Source: Bin87 sp965203985 (GTDB lineage: Bacteria > Chloroflexota > Dehalococcoidia > Lucifugimonadales > UBA3495). Taken from it: a stretch of DNA of 64,000 bases. The notes under the pieces were generated by a model, which ran no database searches, was not told the origin of the DNA, and worked only from the letters and a program-made list of their open reading frames with translations. Made by a program: the position numbers and the translations under genes. Positions 8,507-15,139 of the stretch are shown piece after piece (position 1 is the stretch's first letter; every line of letters begins with the position of its first letter). The DNA is taken from contig CBDBDS010000002.1 in the NCBI GenBank assembly GCA_965203985.1, forward strand, positions 186,001 through 250,000, read 5' to 3'.

Positions 8507-9151
8507 TCATTCGTCTGCCGACAGCTCTCTCCACTCATCTAAAGTTTTGCCATCGTAGAGCCAGTAAGGGCCGACTTGCGCATAATCGACGTTCCAGCCT
8601 TTGAGGGTGGCAGTTAGTTTAGATAAGGCATATTCGCTACCTTCGTATTCGACCCGGCGGTCACTAACTACCTTGCACTTGATAGAAGTGTCATCTGCCC
8701 AATCCACTTCTGCGCCGACAGGGATGCCAACTGACGAGAACTTGAAGATCGGTGTTCGCACGGGTCTTGCTTCTGAGTCTGCATCCTCGGAGTCGGTTAC
8801 GTCAGGAGTGACTTCCTCCTCTTCCAACAACTTTAATAGCGCCTTAACCCTGAACGGAGGTATACCAGCGAAGAATTCCCTACCCTTCCGGACACGATTT
8901 TCTCCAAATGCTACGTGAAGAGCGCTCTCCACGCTTCTGCGATCATTTACGACTGCGGCATATTCGCAGCGGAACGACAATGGCACGCCAGTTGTGTCCA
9001 ATTCCTTCATCCGGTCCAAAACGTCCCGAGAAGAATCCCCACTGGTTTCACCGATTTTGATATATCCGTCCATTGCCGGGTTTGAAAGAACGTACACTAT
9101 CCCCCGATTCCTTTGTTCGTGCGTTGGCGTGTTCGTCTGATCAGTAGTCAT
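8507..9151 (-). CDS. GIY-YIG (T5orf172/MUG113-like) protein with C-terminal RAMA-like domain
   Basis: 214 aa. Residues 16-100 form a GIY-YIG nuclease-type domain: GIVYVLS (17-23), GYIKIGETS (29-37), an Arg in the next helix, and a conserved Glu in VESALHVAF. That spacing matches the T5orf172/MUG113 branch. An acidic linker (about 115-135) leads to VEYEGSEYALSKLTATLKG...YWLYDGKTLDEWREL (about 165-211), which resembles the RAMA domain linked with DNA modification systems. GAGGTGAC precedes the ATG, which overlaps the upstream ORF by ATGA. It sits in the low-GC insert between the duplicated gene ends, suggesting transfer. A nuclease or DNA-binding defence/homing role is inferred. Confidence 0.75.
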   Translation of the reverse strand: MTTDQTNTPTHEQRNRGIVYVLSNPAMDGYIKIGETSGDSSRDVLDRMKELDTTGVPLSFRCEYAAVVNDRRSVESALHVAFGENRVRKGREFFAGIPPFRVKALLKLLEEEEVTPDVTDSEDADSEARPVRTPIFKFSSVGIPVGAEVDWADDTSIKCKVVSDRRVEYEGSEYALSKLTATLKGWNVDYAQVGPYWLYDGKTLDEWRELSADE

Positions 9152-9387
9152 TGTTGGTCACCTCGAAAATTCAGTCCACGGCAGTACACGACCAAGGCGA
9201 CCGTGGCCTGCCATTCAGTAGCAGGATTATAACCGCTAAACCAGAAGATATTTCCGGGTTGGGAGTAATACGCTAATATCCATCCCGCTTCGCCGAAACT
9301 ACGGATCAACCACCGACAAAGCTGCCAATCCACAACCTTGCCTAAACTGGAAAAAGGGAGAACCGCATATAGCAAACCTTCAGGCAT
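9148..9387 (-). CDS. Small unknown ORF coupled to the GIY-YIG gene
   Basis: Up to 79 aa, Trp/Tyr rich (AGWILAYYSQPGNIFWFSGYNPATEWQATVALVVY), with no recognisable family. Its stop overlaps the GIY-YIG start by four bases (ATGA), a sign of translational coupling that supports it being real. The start is doubtful. The ATG at 9387 lies inside the duplicated gene end and has no ribosome binding site, whereas a GTG at 9333 follows AGGCAAGGTT and would give 61 aa. TGCTATATG at 9366-9374 could be its extended -10. Confidence 0.4.
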   Translation of the reverse strand: MPEGLLYAVLPFSSLGKVVDWQLCRWLIRSFGEAGWILAYYSQPGNIFWFSGYNPATEWQATVALVVYCRGLNFRGDQQ

Positions 9388-10546
9388 ACAGCGAGGCGGC
9401 GGTCTCCGCGCCCATCAGGACCTGGCCGCCGTACTCGAAATTGTTGGGCAACCCGGATATGTGTTGCCCGCTGACGTGCAGGTCGCGGAAGAACCGCTCC
9501 AGCCCCACCGAGCGGTGAATGGCGTTGGTGCCGGCCACGCTGAACAGCCGGTCCACAACGTCCACGGAGCAGCGGATGGCGTGGGTGATGGCCAGCCGGG
9601 CCCGAACGGCCCGCTCCATCAGATCGGGTTTTTGGTGCACCTGAGCATCCCACATGCTGCCCACGGCGTCCAGGACGTAGGTGCGCGCCCCGTCCAGGAT
9701 GGCCTCGCATTCGCCGTAGGCAATCTGCACGTAGTTGCGGTCGCGCAGCAGCACGGGCGAGTTGGTGGTGCCGGCGCCGGTGGCCAGGTCGTGGAACGCG
9801 TTCATCGCGCCGCGGGCCATGCCCAGGGCGTTGGCCGCCGCCAGGGTCCAACTGATCAGGATCGCGGTTTGAGGCGGGTTGTACAACGGGCCGGGATGAT
9901 ACGAAGGATCGCCCCGCCGATAAGAATGGTGCGCCGGCACGAACACGCCGGCAAACTCGCAATCGTTGCTGGCCGTGCCCCGCATTCCCAGGGTCGTCCA
10001 GTTGTCGATCACGGTGCCCGACGCTACGGGCACGATGGCGACCTGCATGGCCGGGCTGCCGTCGTCGTTCCGCGCCGGGGACCCGTCGCGTTTCAGGACA
10101 CGGCAGTTGAGGAACAGCGCGGTGGAATGATCGATGCCGCTCAGATAGTTCCAGCGCCCGTTGACGATGTACCCGCCCTCGGTGATGGTCGCGGTGCCTT
10201 CCGGCCGGGCCGAGCCGGAACCCAGCATGGCCGGCGGGTCGCCGAATATCTCCTTCACGGAGTCGACGGTCAAGCGAGCCAAGGCTGCGGTGATCGCGCT
10301 CCCGTTGAACACGCACCACCCAGCGGATCCGTCTGCTCGGGATATGGTCTCCACGACCCGAAACGCAGTCAGCGGGTCAAGCTCGGGACCGCCCAGAGCC
10401 TCCGGCGCGTACAGGCAGAAGAGGTTGTGCGCCGCCATCCGGTCGGCCAGGTCAGGCGGCAATTGGCACTCGGCATCGATCCGGTCAAGGTTGGACAGGA
10501 TTTCCGGCACAAGGCTTTCGGCTACGCCGATCAGGTCATGGGGCAT
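9380..10546 (-). CDS. Acyl-CoA-dehydrogenase-like flavoprotein (group D flavin monooxygenase type)
   Basis: 388 aa with the acyl-CoA dehydrogenase fold: an N-terminal helical domain (LPPDLADRMAAHNLFCLYAPEALGGPELDPLTAFRVVE), a central beta domain (GGYIVNGRWNYLSGIDHSTALFLNC and TLGMRGTASNDCEF) and a C-terminal four-helix domain ending RFFRDLHVSGQHISGLPNNFEYGG. That ending is closer to HsaA/hydroxylase-like group D monooxygenases than to true acyl-CoA dehydrogenases, which carry a catalytic Glu. It probably uses reduced FMN or FAD. GGAG lies 9 nt before the ATG. Its last 160 bp are the copy that arrived with, or was duplicated by, the neighbouring insert. Confidence 0.8.
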   Translation of the reverse strand: MPHDLIGVAESLVPEILSNLDRIDAECQLPPDLADRMAAHNLFCLYAPEALGGPELDPLTAFRVVETISRADGSAGWCVFNGSAITAALARLTVDSVKEIFGDPPAMLGSGSARPEGTATITEGGYIVNGRWNYLSGIDHSTALFLNCRVLKRDGSPARNDDGSPAMQVAIVPVASGTVIDNWTTLGMRGTASNDCEFAGVFVPAHHSYRRGDPSYHPGPLYNPPQTAILISWTLAAANALGMARGAMNAFHDLATGAGTTNSPVLLRDRNYVQIAYGECEAILDGARTYVLDAVGSMWDAQVHQKPDLMERAVRARLAITHAIRCSVDVVDRLFSVAGTNAIHRSVGLERFFRDLHVSGQHISGLPNNFEYGGQVLMGAETAASLYA

Positions 10547-10644
10547 CGAAACGCTCCGGGAGTTGGGTCGCAGAAATTATAGCCCGTTCCCGCCCGGCGC
10601 CGGAGACGGGCCATGGCGGCCTGTACGCCCACAGTCCCGCGGAT

Positions 10645-10650
10645 TACAAT
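10645..10650 (+). promoter_or_regulatory. -10 box of the tRNA-Ser gene
   Basis: TACAAT ends 16 nt before the tRNA 5' end, leaving a pre-tRNA leader of about 10 nt. Confidence 0.4.
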
Positions 10651-10666
10651 AGAGGTGTGGCGCTCT

Positions 10667-10754
10667 GGAGGGATGGCAGAGTGGACGATTGCGACGGTCT
10701 TGAAAACCGTTAACCCTAACGGGTTCGTGGGTTCGAATCCCACTCCCTCCGCCA
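10667..10754 (+). tRNA. tRNA-Ser (anticodon TGA)
   Basis: 88 nt including encoded CCA. The acceptor stem GGAGGGA pairs with TCCCTCC, with discriminator G at 10751 and CCA at 10752-10754. The anticodon arm ACGGT-CTTGAAA-ACCGT places TGA at 10701-10703, reading UCA and probably other UCN serine codons. A long variable arm (CCCTAACGGG) and a T-arm with GTTCGAATC complete a class II serine tRNA. Confidence 0.95.
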
Positions 10755-10771
10755 ACCGCGCTGTCGCCCGA

Positions 10772-11215
10772 TTACCATTGCAATCCGGGCTCCCGCTCCT
10801 GCAATAACTCTCCGAACAGGGTGAGCACCTGGTCGATACGCAGCACCACGATGGCGCCCACGCTGCCCTGAAGGTAGCGTTCGTTCACCAACCCCGATTC
10901 CAGCAGGCGATCGGTCATGTCCTCAAAGACCTGCCCTTCGCGGTACACCGAGGCAGTGCAGCGAAACTTCCAGCCGGCATCCCGCTCCGTGTTGCGGAAC
11001 AGCACGATGACCTTCGGGTTCGCCTCGATGTGGTCCAGCGGGTTGCGGCCGGTGCGGTCACGGTAGATCAGCGTATCGTCGCCCACCGTGAGCACGGTCC
11101 CGATATAGCCGCAGTTAGGCGTGCCATCATCGGAGGCGGTGGCCACGATGCAGGGATAGCCATCGTCACGGGCCCGGTTGATCAGGCTCGACATTTCCTC
11201 GGTAAGCTGAATCAT
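10772..11215 (-). CDS. Pyridoxamine 5'-phosphate oxidase-like flavin-binding protein
   Basis: 147 aa split-barrel protein. The pattern YPCIVATASDDGTPNCGYIGTVLTVGDDTLIYRDRTGRNPLDHIEANPKVIVLFRN is typical of PNPOx-like FMN- or F420-binding proteins. The C-terminal substrate part of true PdxH is absent, so it is more likely a reductase or heme/FMN accessory protein. GGGGGAG lies before the ATG at 11215. It is 27 nt downstream of the MetE-like gene in a minus-strand run. Confidence 0.75.
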   Translation of the reverse strand: MIQLTEEMSSLINRARDDGYPCIVATASDDGTPNCGYIGTVLTVGDDTLIYRDRTGRNPLDHIEANPKVIVLFRNTERDAGWKFRCTASVYREGQVFEDMTDRLLESGLVNERYLQGSVGAIVVLRIDQVLTLFGELLQEREPGLQW

Positions 11216-11242
11216 CTCAACACTCCCCCAGCCAGGCGGCGG

Positions 11243-12298
11243 TCATACGGCGTTGATGTATTCCACCGCGCGACGGTGGCCGTCCAGCAGGCCGGGAACG
11301 CGCGCCGGGTCGGTACGCCCCCAACCGCATTCGCTGGCCACACCGAACGAATCGATAAACTCGCGGGCCGCGTCGACGCGGACGCAGTCGCCAGCATAGT
11401 CGTCGTGGTGGATCAGCCCCAGGATAAGCTCAGTTTCGGCGGGCAAACTCAGGCCCTCCAGGGGCAGGAAGTATTCGCGATCCGTCCGGTCCTGGGGCAC
11501 GGGCATGTGAATGAAGTCCAGGCGCCGATCCAATCGGGCGGCGATCCCGTTGGCAATCTCAACCAGGATCCCCATGTCCTGCGGCATCACCAGGTGTTCG
11601 TCGCGGGGGGATCCGTAGCACAGGTGATAACCCAGGTCCACCGTCCCCGGGACGGCATTGCCCAGCCGTACCAACTCCGCGAAGACCTGATCCTTGTAAT
11701 CGGCCGGCCGGTGCGGGAAGTAGTCCTCGAACAGCAGCACTTCCTGGCACACGTCCCACTGGATCGAGAGGCGGTCATGCGGGGTGGACGCGAGTATTTC
11801 GTCCACCGCCGACAGCAACGACCGTTCGTAGGCGGGTATGTACGCGTCCCGGGACGCCGGGCTCACGTACATGTACGCCGTGGCCATCGGTGTGGGCAGG
11901 GACACCTGGAAACGAGCGTCACCGGGAATCACTCCATCGTCTTGAAGCCGGGCATACAGATCGAAAGACTCCAGCGCCGCCTCGGCGTACCCGGTGGGAA
12001 AGGCAACGGCGGCCGGGTCAACGCCCGGCCGGAAGCGAATGTAGGAAGTCTCCCGCAGTAACTGACCGTCCCACTGATACAGTGCGTAGGGTGGTACGTC
12101 CGGGTCGGGTTCCATAGCCGGATGCTGCTCCAGCATCTCCCGTTGGAACCAGATCCAGCGGCCGCGCCGTCCGGTTTCGCCGTCGGAGACGCGCCGCAGG
12201 TGCGGACCCCAGGCGTCGCTCACCGTGCGGAATACGGTTTCCGCATCCGGCAGCGGCACGCTGCCAACCAGGTGCGCCCAACTCCTGCCGTCCGCCAT
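11243..12298 (-). CDS. MetE/UROD-like TIM-barrel protein
   Basis: 351 aa related to the C-terminal catalytic half of cobalamin-independent methionine synthase. A zinc site is suggested by YHLCYGS (His and Cys about residues 212-214) and a late Cys in SECGWGRTDP, both at family positions, with an internal Glu in the barrel. The N-terminal half of MetE is missing and no folate site is evident, so it probably moves a methyl or other group between small molecules. AGAGGATTT precedes the ATG. It is likely co-transcribed with the M19 dipeptidase upstream (32 nt) and the PNPOx-like gene downstream. Confidence 0.7.
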   Translation of the reverse strand: MADGRSWAHLVGSVPLPDAETVFRTVSDAWGPHLRRVSDGETGRRGRWIWFQREMLEQHPAMEPDPDVPPYALYQWDGQLLRETSYIRFRPGVDPAAVAFPTGYAEAALESFDLYARLQDDGVIPGDARFQVSLPTPMATAYMYVSPASRDAYIPAYERSLLSAVDEILASTPHDRLSIQWDVCQEVLLFEDYFPHRPADYKDQVFAELVRLGNAVPGTVDLGYHLCYGSPRDEHLVMPQDMGILVEIANGIAARLDRRLDFIHMPVPQDRTDREYFLPLEGLSLPAETELILGLIHHDDYAGDCVRVDAAREFIDSFGVASECGWGRTDPARVPGLLDGHRRAVEYINAV

Positions 12299-12330
12299 AA
12301 ATCCTCTCGTGAACCCGTCCGGGCAACAAA

Positions 12331-13443
12331 TCAGCCGATGACGCGCCGGAAGTAGTCCAGGGCGTTGCCGCCGACTATCTTGAGCACGTCCTCATCGGAG
12401 TGCCCGCGCCGGATCAGGCCGCGCACGATGTTCTTGCCGTCGGCCGGCGACTCCAGCCCGTTGAGGTACGGCGCCGGCAGTTGGTCTGGCCCACGTCCCA
12501 GCAACACCCGGTGAAAAGCCACGTGGTCGCCCACGGTGGTGTCGGTGCCGATGCCCACGTGATCGACGCCCACCAGGTTGACCATGTAGTCGTAGTGGTC
12601 CAGCACGCACTCGATGTCCTGTTCGGGATCGTCGCTCAGCGAGTTGGGCACGGCGGTGATGCAGACCAGGCCGCCGTTGCGGGCGCACGCGATCAGTTCC
12701 TCGTCCTTGCGCGTGCGGCCGTTGGGGCGCAACGTGTAGGAGGCGTTGTGGCTGAACACCGTCGGGGCGCGGGAGATTTCAATGGCGTCCATGGCCGTCG
12801 GCGTCGAAGCGTGGGACAGGTCAACGGCCATGCCCAGGTCATTCATCCGGTGCACCACCTCGACGCCGAAGTCGCTGAGGCCGCCGGGGTTCCGCTCGGT
12901 CTGCCCGTCGCCGATGAAGTTGCGCCGGTTGTAGGTGATACCAGCCAGGCGCACGCCCATGCCGAACAGGGCGTCTACCCGCTCGATGCGGTTGCCGATG
13001 GCCAGGTGCTCCAGGGTGGGCAGGAAACCGATCTTGCCCTGCTGACGGGCGGCCAGGATTTCGTCGGCATTACCCACCCGCACGATGTTGTCCTGGGTCG
13101 CCACGTCGGCCAGCATCCCGCCGACCTCGGCGGCGATGTCTTCGTATTCCATGAAGGACATGTCGGTGGTGCTCTTGAACCCGCTGAACGCGCTGGCGGT
13201 GGTCACCGCCGACCAGCCTCCGGCCTCCACCGCCTGATAGCCATACCGGTAGCGGCTGGTCCGCAGGAACTCGATGAACCGGTCCATGTCCTCCGGCAAC
13301 AGGAAGGGGTGCTGGTGAACGTCGATCATCACCGCCTGGTCCATGATGCGCTCGAAACGGGTCTGCTCGGCGGCGTTGAGTGGAACCTCCGACGACGGCA
13401 CCCGGCCCACCTCGCGGACCATTTCGAAAATCTGAGTGACCAT
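12331..13443 (-). CDS. Membrane dipeptidase-like (peptidase M19) amidohydrolase
   Basis: 370 aa zinc TIM-barrel. I start it at the ATG at 13443, which follows AAAGGAGGG by 8 nt; the in-frame ATG at 13461 overlaps that site. Metal ligands are readable in order: DVHQHP (HxH, about residue 40), the Glu in LPTLEH, AVDLSHAS, FSHNAS, and GIGTDTT. The GITYNRRNFIGDGQTERNPGGLSDFG segment is diagnostic for renal-dipeptidase relatives. There is no signal peptide, so it is cytosolic and would cleave dipeptides, possibly D-amino-acid-containing, or beta-lactam-like amides. Confidence 0.88.
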   Translation of the reverse strand: MVTQIFEMVREVGRVPSSEVPLNAAEQTRFERIMDQAVMIDVHQHPFLLPEDMDRFIEFLRTSRYRYGYQAVEAGGWSAVTTASAFSGFKSTTDMSFMEYEDIAAEVGGMLADVATQDNIVRVGNADEILAARQQGKIGFLPTLEHLAIGNRIERVDALFGMGVRLAGITYNRRNFIGDGQTERNPGGLSDFGVEVVHRMNDLGMAVDLSHASTPTAMDAIEISRAPTVFSHNASYTLRPNGRTRKDEELIACARNGGLVCITAVPNSLSDDPEQDIECVLDHYDYMVNLVGVDHVGIGTDTTVGDHVAFHRVLLGRGPDQLPAPYLNGLESPADGKNIVRGLIRRGHSDEDVLKIVGGNALDYFRRVIG

Positions 13444-13513
13444 GGACAACCCTCCTTTCATCTACGGTCAAGCGCCCATCCGGTAAATCAGGGAGGGCGG
13501 CACAGGTCGGCAT

Positions 13514-14344
13514 TCACATGGTGCGCCAGGCGGCTCCTTCCGTCAGGGCCAGGAACTGCTCCACCAGCGCCGGGTTGGACACGATCAGGCCCGGCGAGAA
13601 CAGGGTAGCGTCCTCCAGTGTGGCCCGGTCCAGCACCTGGCCGCCGGCCTCCCGCGCCAGCAGGACACCCGATGCAATGTCCCATGCCGACAGGCTGTGG
13701 TGGAAATACAGGTCAATGCGCCCGCAGGCGGCGTAGGCCAGGCTGAGGGCGCTGGAACCCATCAGACGGTATCCCTGGACCTTGGGCCAGACGCCGGCGG
13801 CCATTTCGAGGAGCAGCTTGGCCTGGTCGAAGTTGTAGCCCAGGTCGAAACCCAGCACCGCCTCGTCAATGTCGTCGCGGTCGGAAACGGATACGGTCTG
13901 GCCGTTCAGCGCAGCGCCGCGTCCCTTCTGCGCCGAAAACATCTCATCCCGCACCGGGTCGTAAGTGACGCCGCATACCACCTGGTCGCCGTCGGCAATG
14001 GCGACCACCACGCAGAAATGGGGAATCCCCTCCGCGAAATTGCGGGTGCCGTCGATGGGGTCAACTACCCAGGTGTACGGTGACGCGCCGGAAACGGGAG
14101 CGGATTCCTCGGAAAGGATGCCGAAATCGGGGTATTCGTCGGCTACGTAATCCAGGATCAGCCGTTCGGAGGCCAGGTCCGCGTCAGTGACCACGTTGGC
14201 CCGGCCTTTGAGGCTGACTTCCACCTCGGTCCGGAAACGCTCCAGGACCAACTCGCCGGCGCGCCGGGCGGCGGTTTCGCACACCGCCAATGCGGACTGG
14301 CCGGAGCGGGAAATGGGCAGTTCGTCGACGGTTTCGACAGGCAT
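13514..14344 (-). CDS. Inositol-monophosphatase-family phosphatase
   Basis: 276 aa Mg-dependent sugar-phosphate phosphatase. The metal-site motifs are complete: ILSEESAP (paired Glu), WVVDPIDGTRNF (DPIDGT) and SAWDIASGVLLAREAGG (WD motif). Substrates in this family include inositol-1-phosphate, fructose-1,6-bisphosphate, histidinol phosphate and PAP; sequence alone does not choose. I start at ATG 14344 though no strong ribosome binding site is present. A TGCTAGACT extended -10 lies at 14379-14387 on this strand. It heads the four-gene minus-strand run ending at the PNPOx-like gene. Confidence 0.85.
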   Translation of the reverse strand: MPVETVDELPISRSGQSALAVCETAARRAGELVLERFRTEVEVSLKGRANVVTDADLASERLILDYVADEYPDFGILSEESAPVSGASPYTWVVDPIDGTRNFAEGIPHFCVVVAIADGDQVVCGVTYDPVRDEMFSAQKGRGAALNGQTVSVSDRDDIDEAVLGFDLGYNFDQAKLLLEMAAGVWPKVQGYRLMGSSALSLAYAACGRIDLYFHHSLSAWDIASGVLLAREAGGQVLDRATLEDATLFSPGLIVSNPALVEQFLALTEGAAWRTM

Positions 14345-14378
14345 CAGCGCAAACTCACGAGGATAAGCAGGATGGGGC

Positions 14379-14387
14379 AGTCTAGCA
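14379..14387 (-). promoter_or_regulatory. Extended -10 (TGCTAGACT) upstream of the phosphatase gene
   Basis: On the minus strand TGC precedes TAGACT (14384-14379). The predicted start near 14372 gives a 28-nt leader. It is back to back with the Nudix promoter at 14452. Confidence 0.45.
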
Positions 14388-14451
14388 CCCGCCGCTCCGG
14401 GCCGACAACCGAACCCCAACTCATGCGGCACGCCGGCCGTCCTTGGCCCCG

Positions 14452-14460
14452 TGCTATACT
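14452..14460 (+). promoter_or_regulatory. Extended -10 (TGCTATACT) placing transcription start on the Nudix start codon
   Basis: TATACT ends at 14460. A start seven bases later falls on the GTG at 14467, implying a leaderless mRNA. There is no ribosome binding site in the six bases between. Confidence 0.5.
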
Positions 14461-14466
14461 GCCGCC

Positions 14467-14925
14467 GTGAGTACGCAGGCAGACAGGCCGCTGGTAGGTG
14501 TGGGGGTGGTATTCGTCAGGGGCGGCAGGGTCTTCCTGGCGCAGCGGCAGGGCGCCCACGGCGAGGCAACATGGGGCTCCGCCGGCGGCCACCTGGAATT
14601 CGGTGAGACGCTGGAGCAATGCGCCCGCCGGGAGGCCCTGGAGGAGTTAGGAGTCAGCGTGGGTGAGCTTCGCGTGCTTTGCCTGAGCAACATTGTTGCC
14701 TACGACCGTCACTATGTCGATGTAGAGTTCCTCGGCGATATTGGCGACCAGGATCCCGTACCCCAGGCCAGCGACGGCTCGTTCTGCACATACGGTTGGT
14801 TCCCCCTGCGCGACCCGCCCCAACCTCTGTTCGAGCCTATGCGCCTGGCGATTGCCAGCCTGCTGTCGGGCGACTGGTACCACGCGCCCCCGGGAGAAGG
14901 CCCGGGCGCGGCGCGTTCCGACTGA
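14467..14925 (+). CDS. Nudix hydrolase
   Basis: 152 aa. The Nudix box GX5EX7REUXEEXGU is intact as GHLEFGETLEQCARREALEELGV from about residue 40. The N-terminus VGVGVVFVRGGRVFLAQRQGAHGEATWGSAGG and the C-terminal WFPLRDPPQPLFEPMR segment resemble (d)NTP/MTH3-like pyrophosphatases that cleave nucleoside diphosphates linked to another group. The start is GTG at 14467 and is probably translated from a leaderless transcript. A 214-nt gap separates it from gyrB. Confidence 0.88.
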   Translation: MSTQADRPLVGVGVVFVRGGRVFLAQRQGAHGEATWGSAGGHLEFGETLEQCARREALEELGVSVGELRVLCLSNIVAYDRHYVDVEFLGDIGDQDPVPQASDGSFCTYGWFPLRDPPQPLFEPMRLAIASLLSGDWYHAPPGEGPGAARSD

Positions 14926-15017
14926 CGCGAGATCGGCCTGTACGCTTCTCGGAATCGCCAGAATCATTCGGCGAATTTCATAAACCCGGTGAATTCCTGA
15001 CATCCGCTGCGTGGCGA

Positions 15018-15058
15018 AGTATCGGCAGATTTGGTATAATGCTCTGGGCGCCGATACT
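15018..15058 (+). promoter_or_regulatory. gyrB promoter with inverted repeat around the -10
   Basis: TGGTATAAT (-10 at 15035-15040) sits midway between AGTATCGGC (15018-15026) and its exact reverse complement GCCGATACT (15050-15058). The 9-bp arms are 23 nt apart and symmetric about the -10, so a dimeric repressor or a supercoiling-sensitive cruciform could act here. The leader to the gyrB ATG is about 93 nt. Confidence 0.55.
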
Positions 15059-15139
15059 GCATATTGTTTTACTGCGTTACAGTAATGGCCTCGACATATT
15101 GGCAGCTACAGAGGCTCGGGACTGGAGAAATCATTCAGC

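Noticed and set aside
13444..13461. Earlier ATG of the M19 dipeptidase
   Set aside because: That ATG overlaps the AAAGGAGGG ribosome binding site of the ATG at 13443, so the downstream start is better.
12400..13608. 402-codon plus-strand frame opposite the M19 dipeptidase
   Set aside because: Antisense to a gene with intact catalytic motifs; no ribosome binding site and no recognisable domain.
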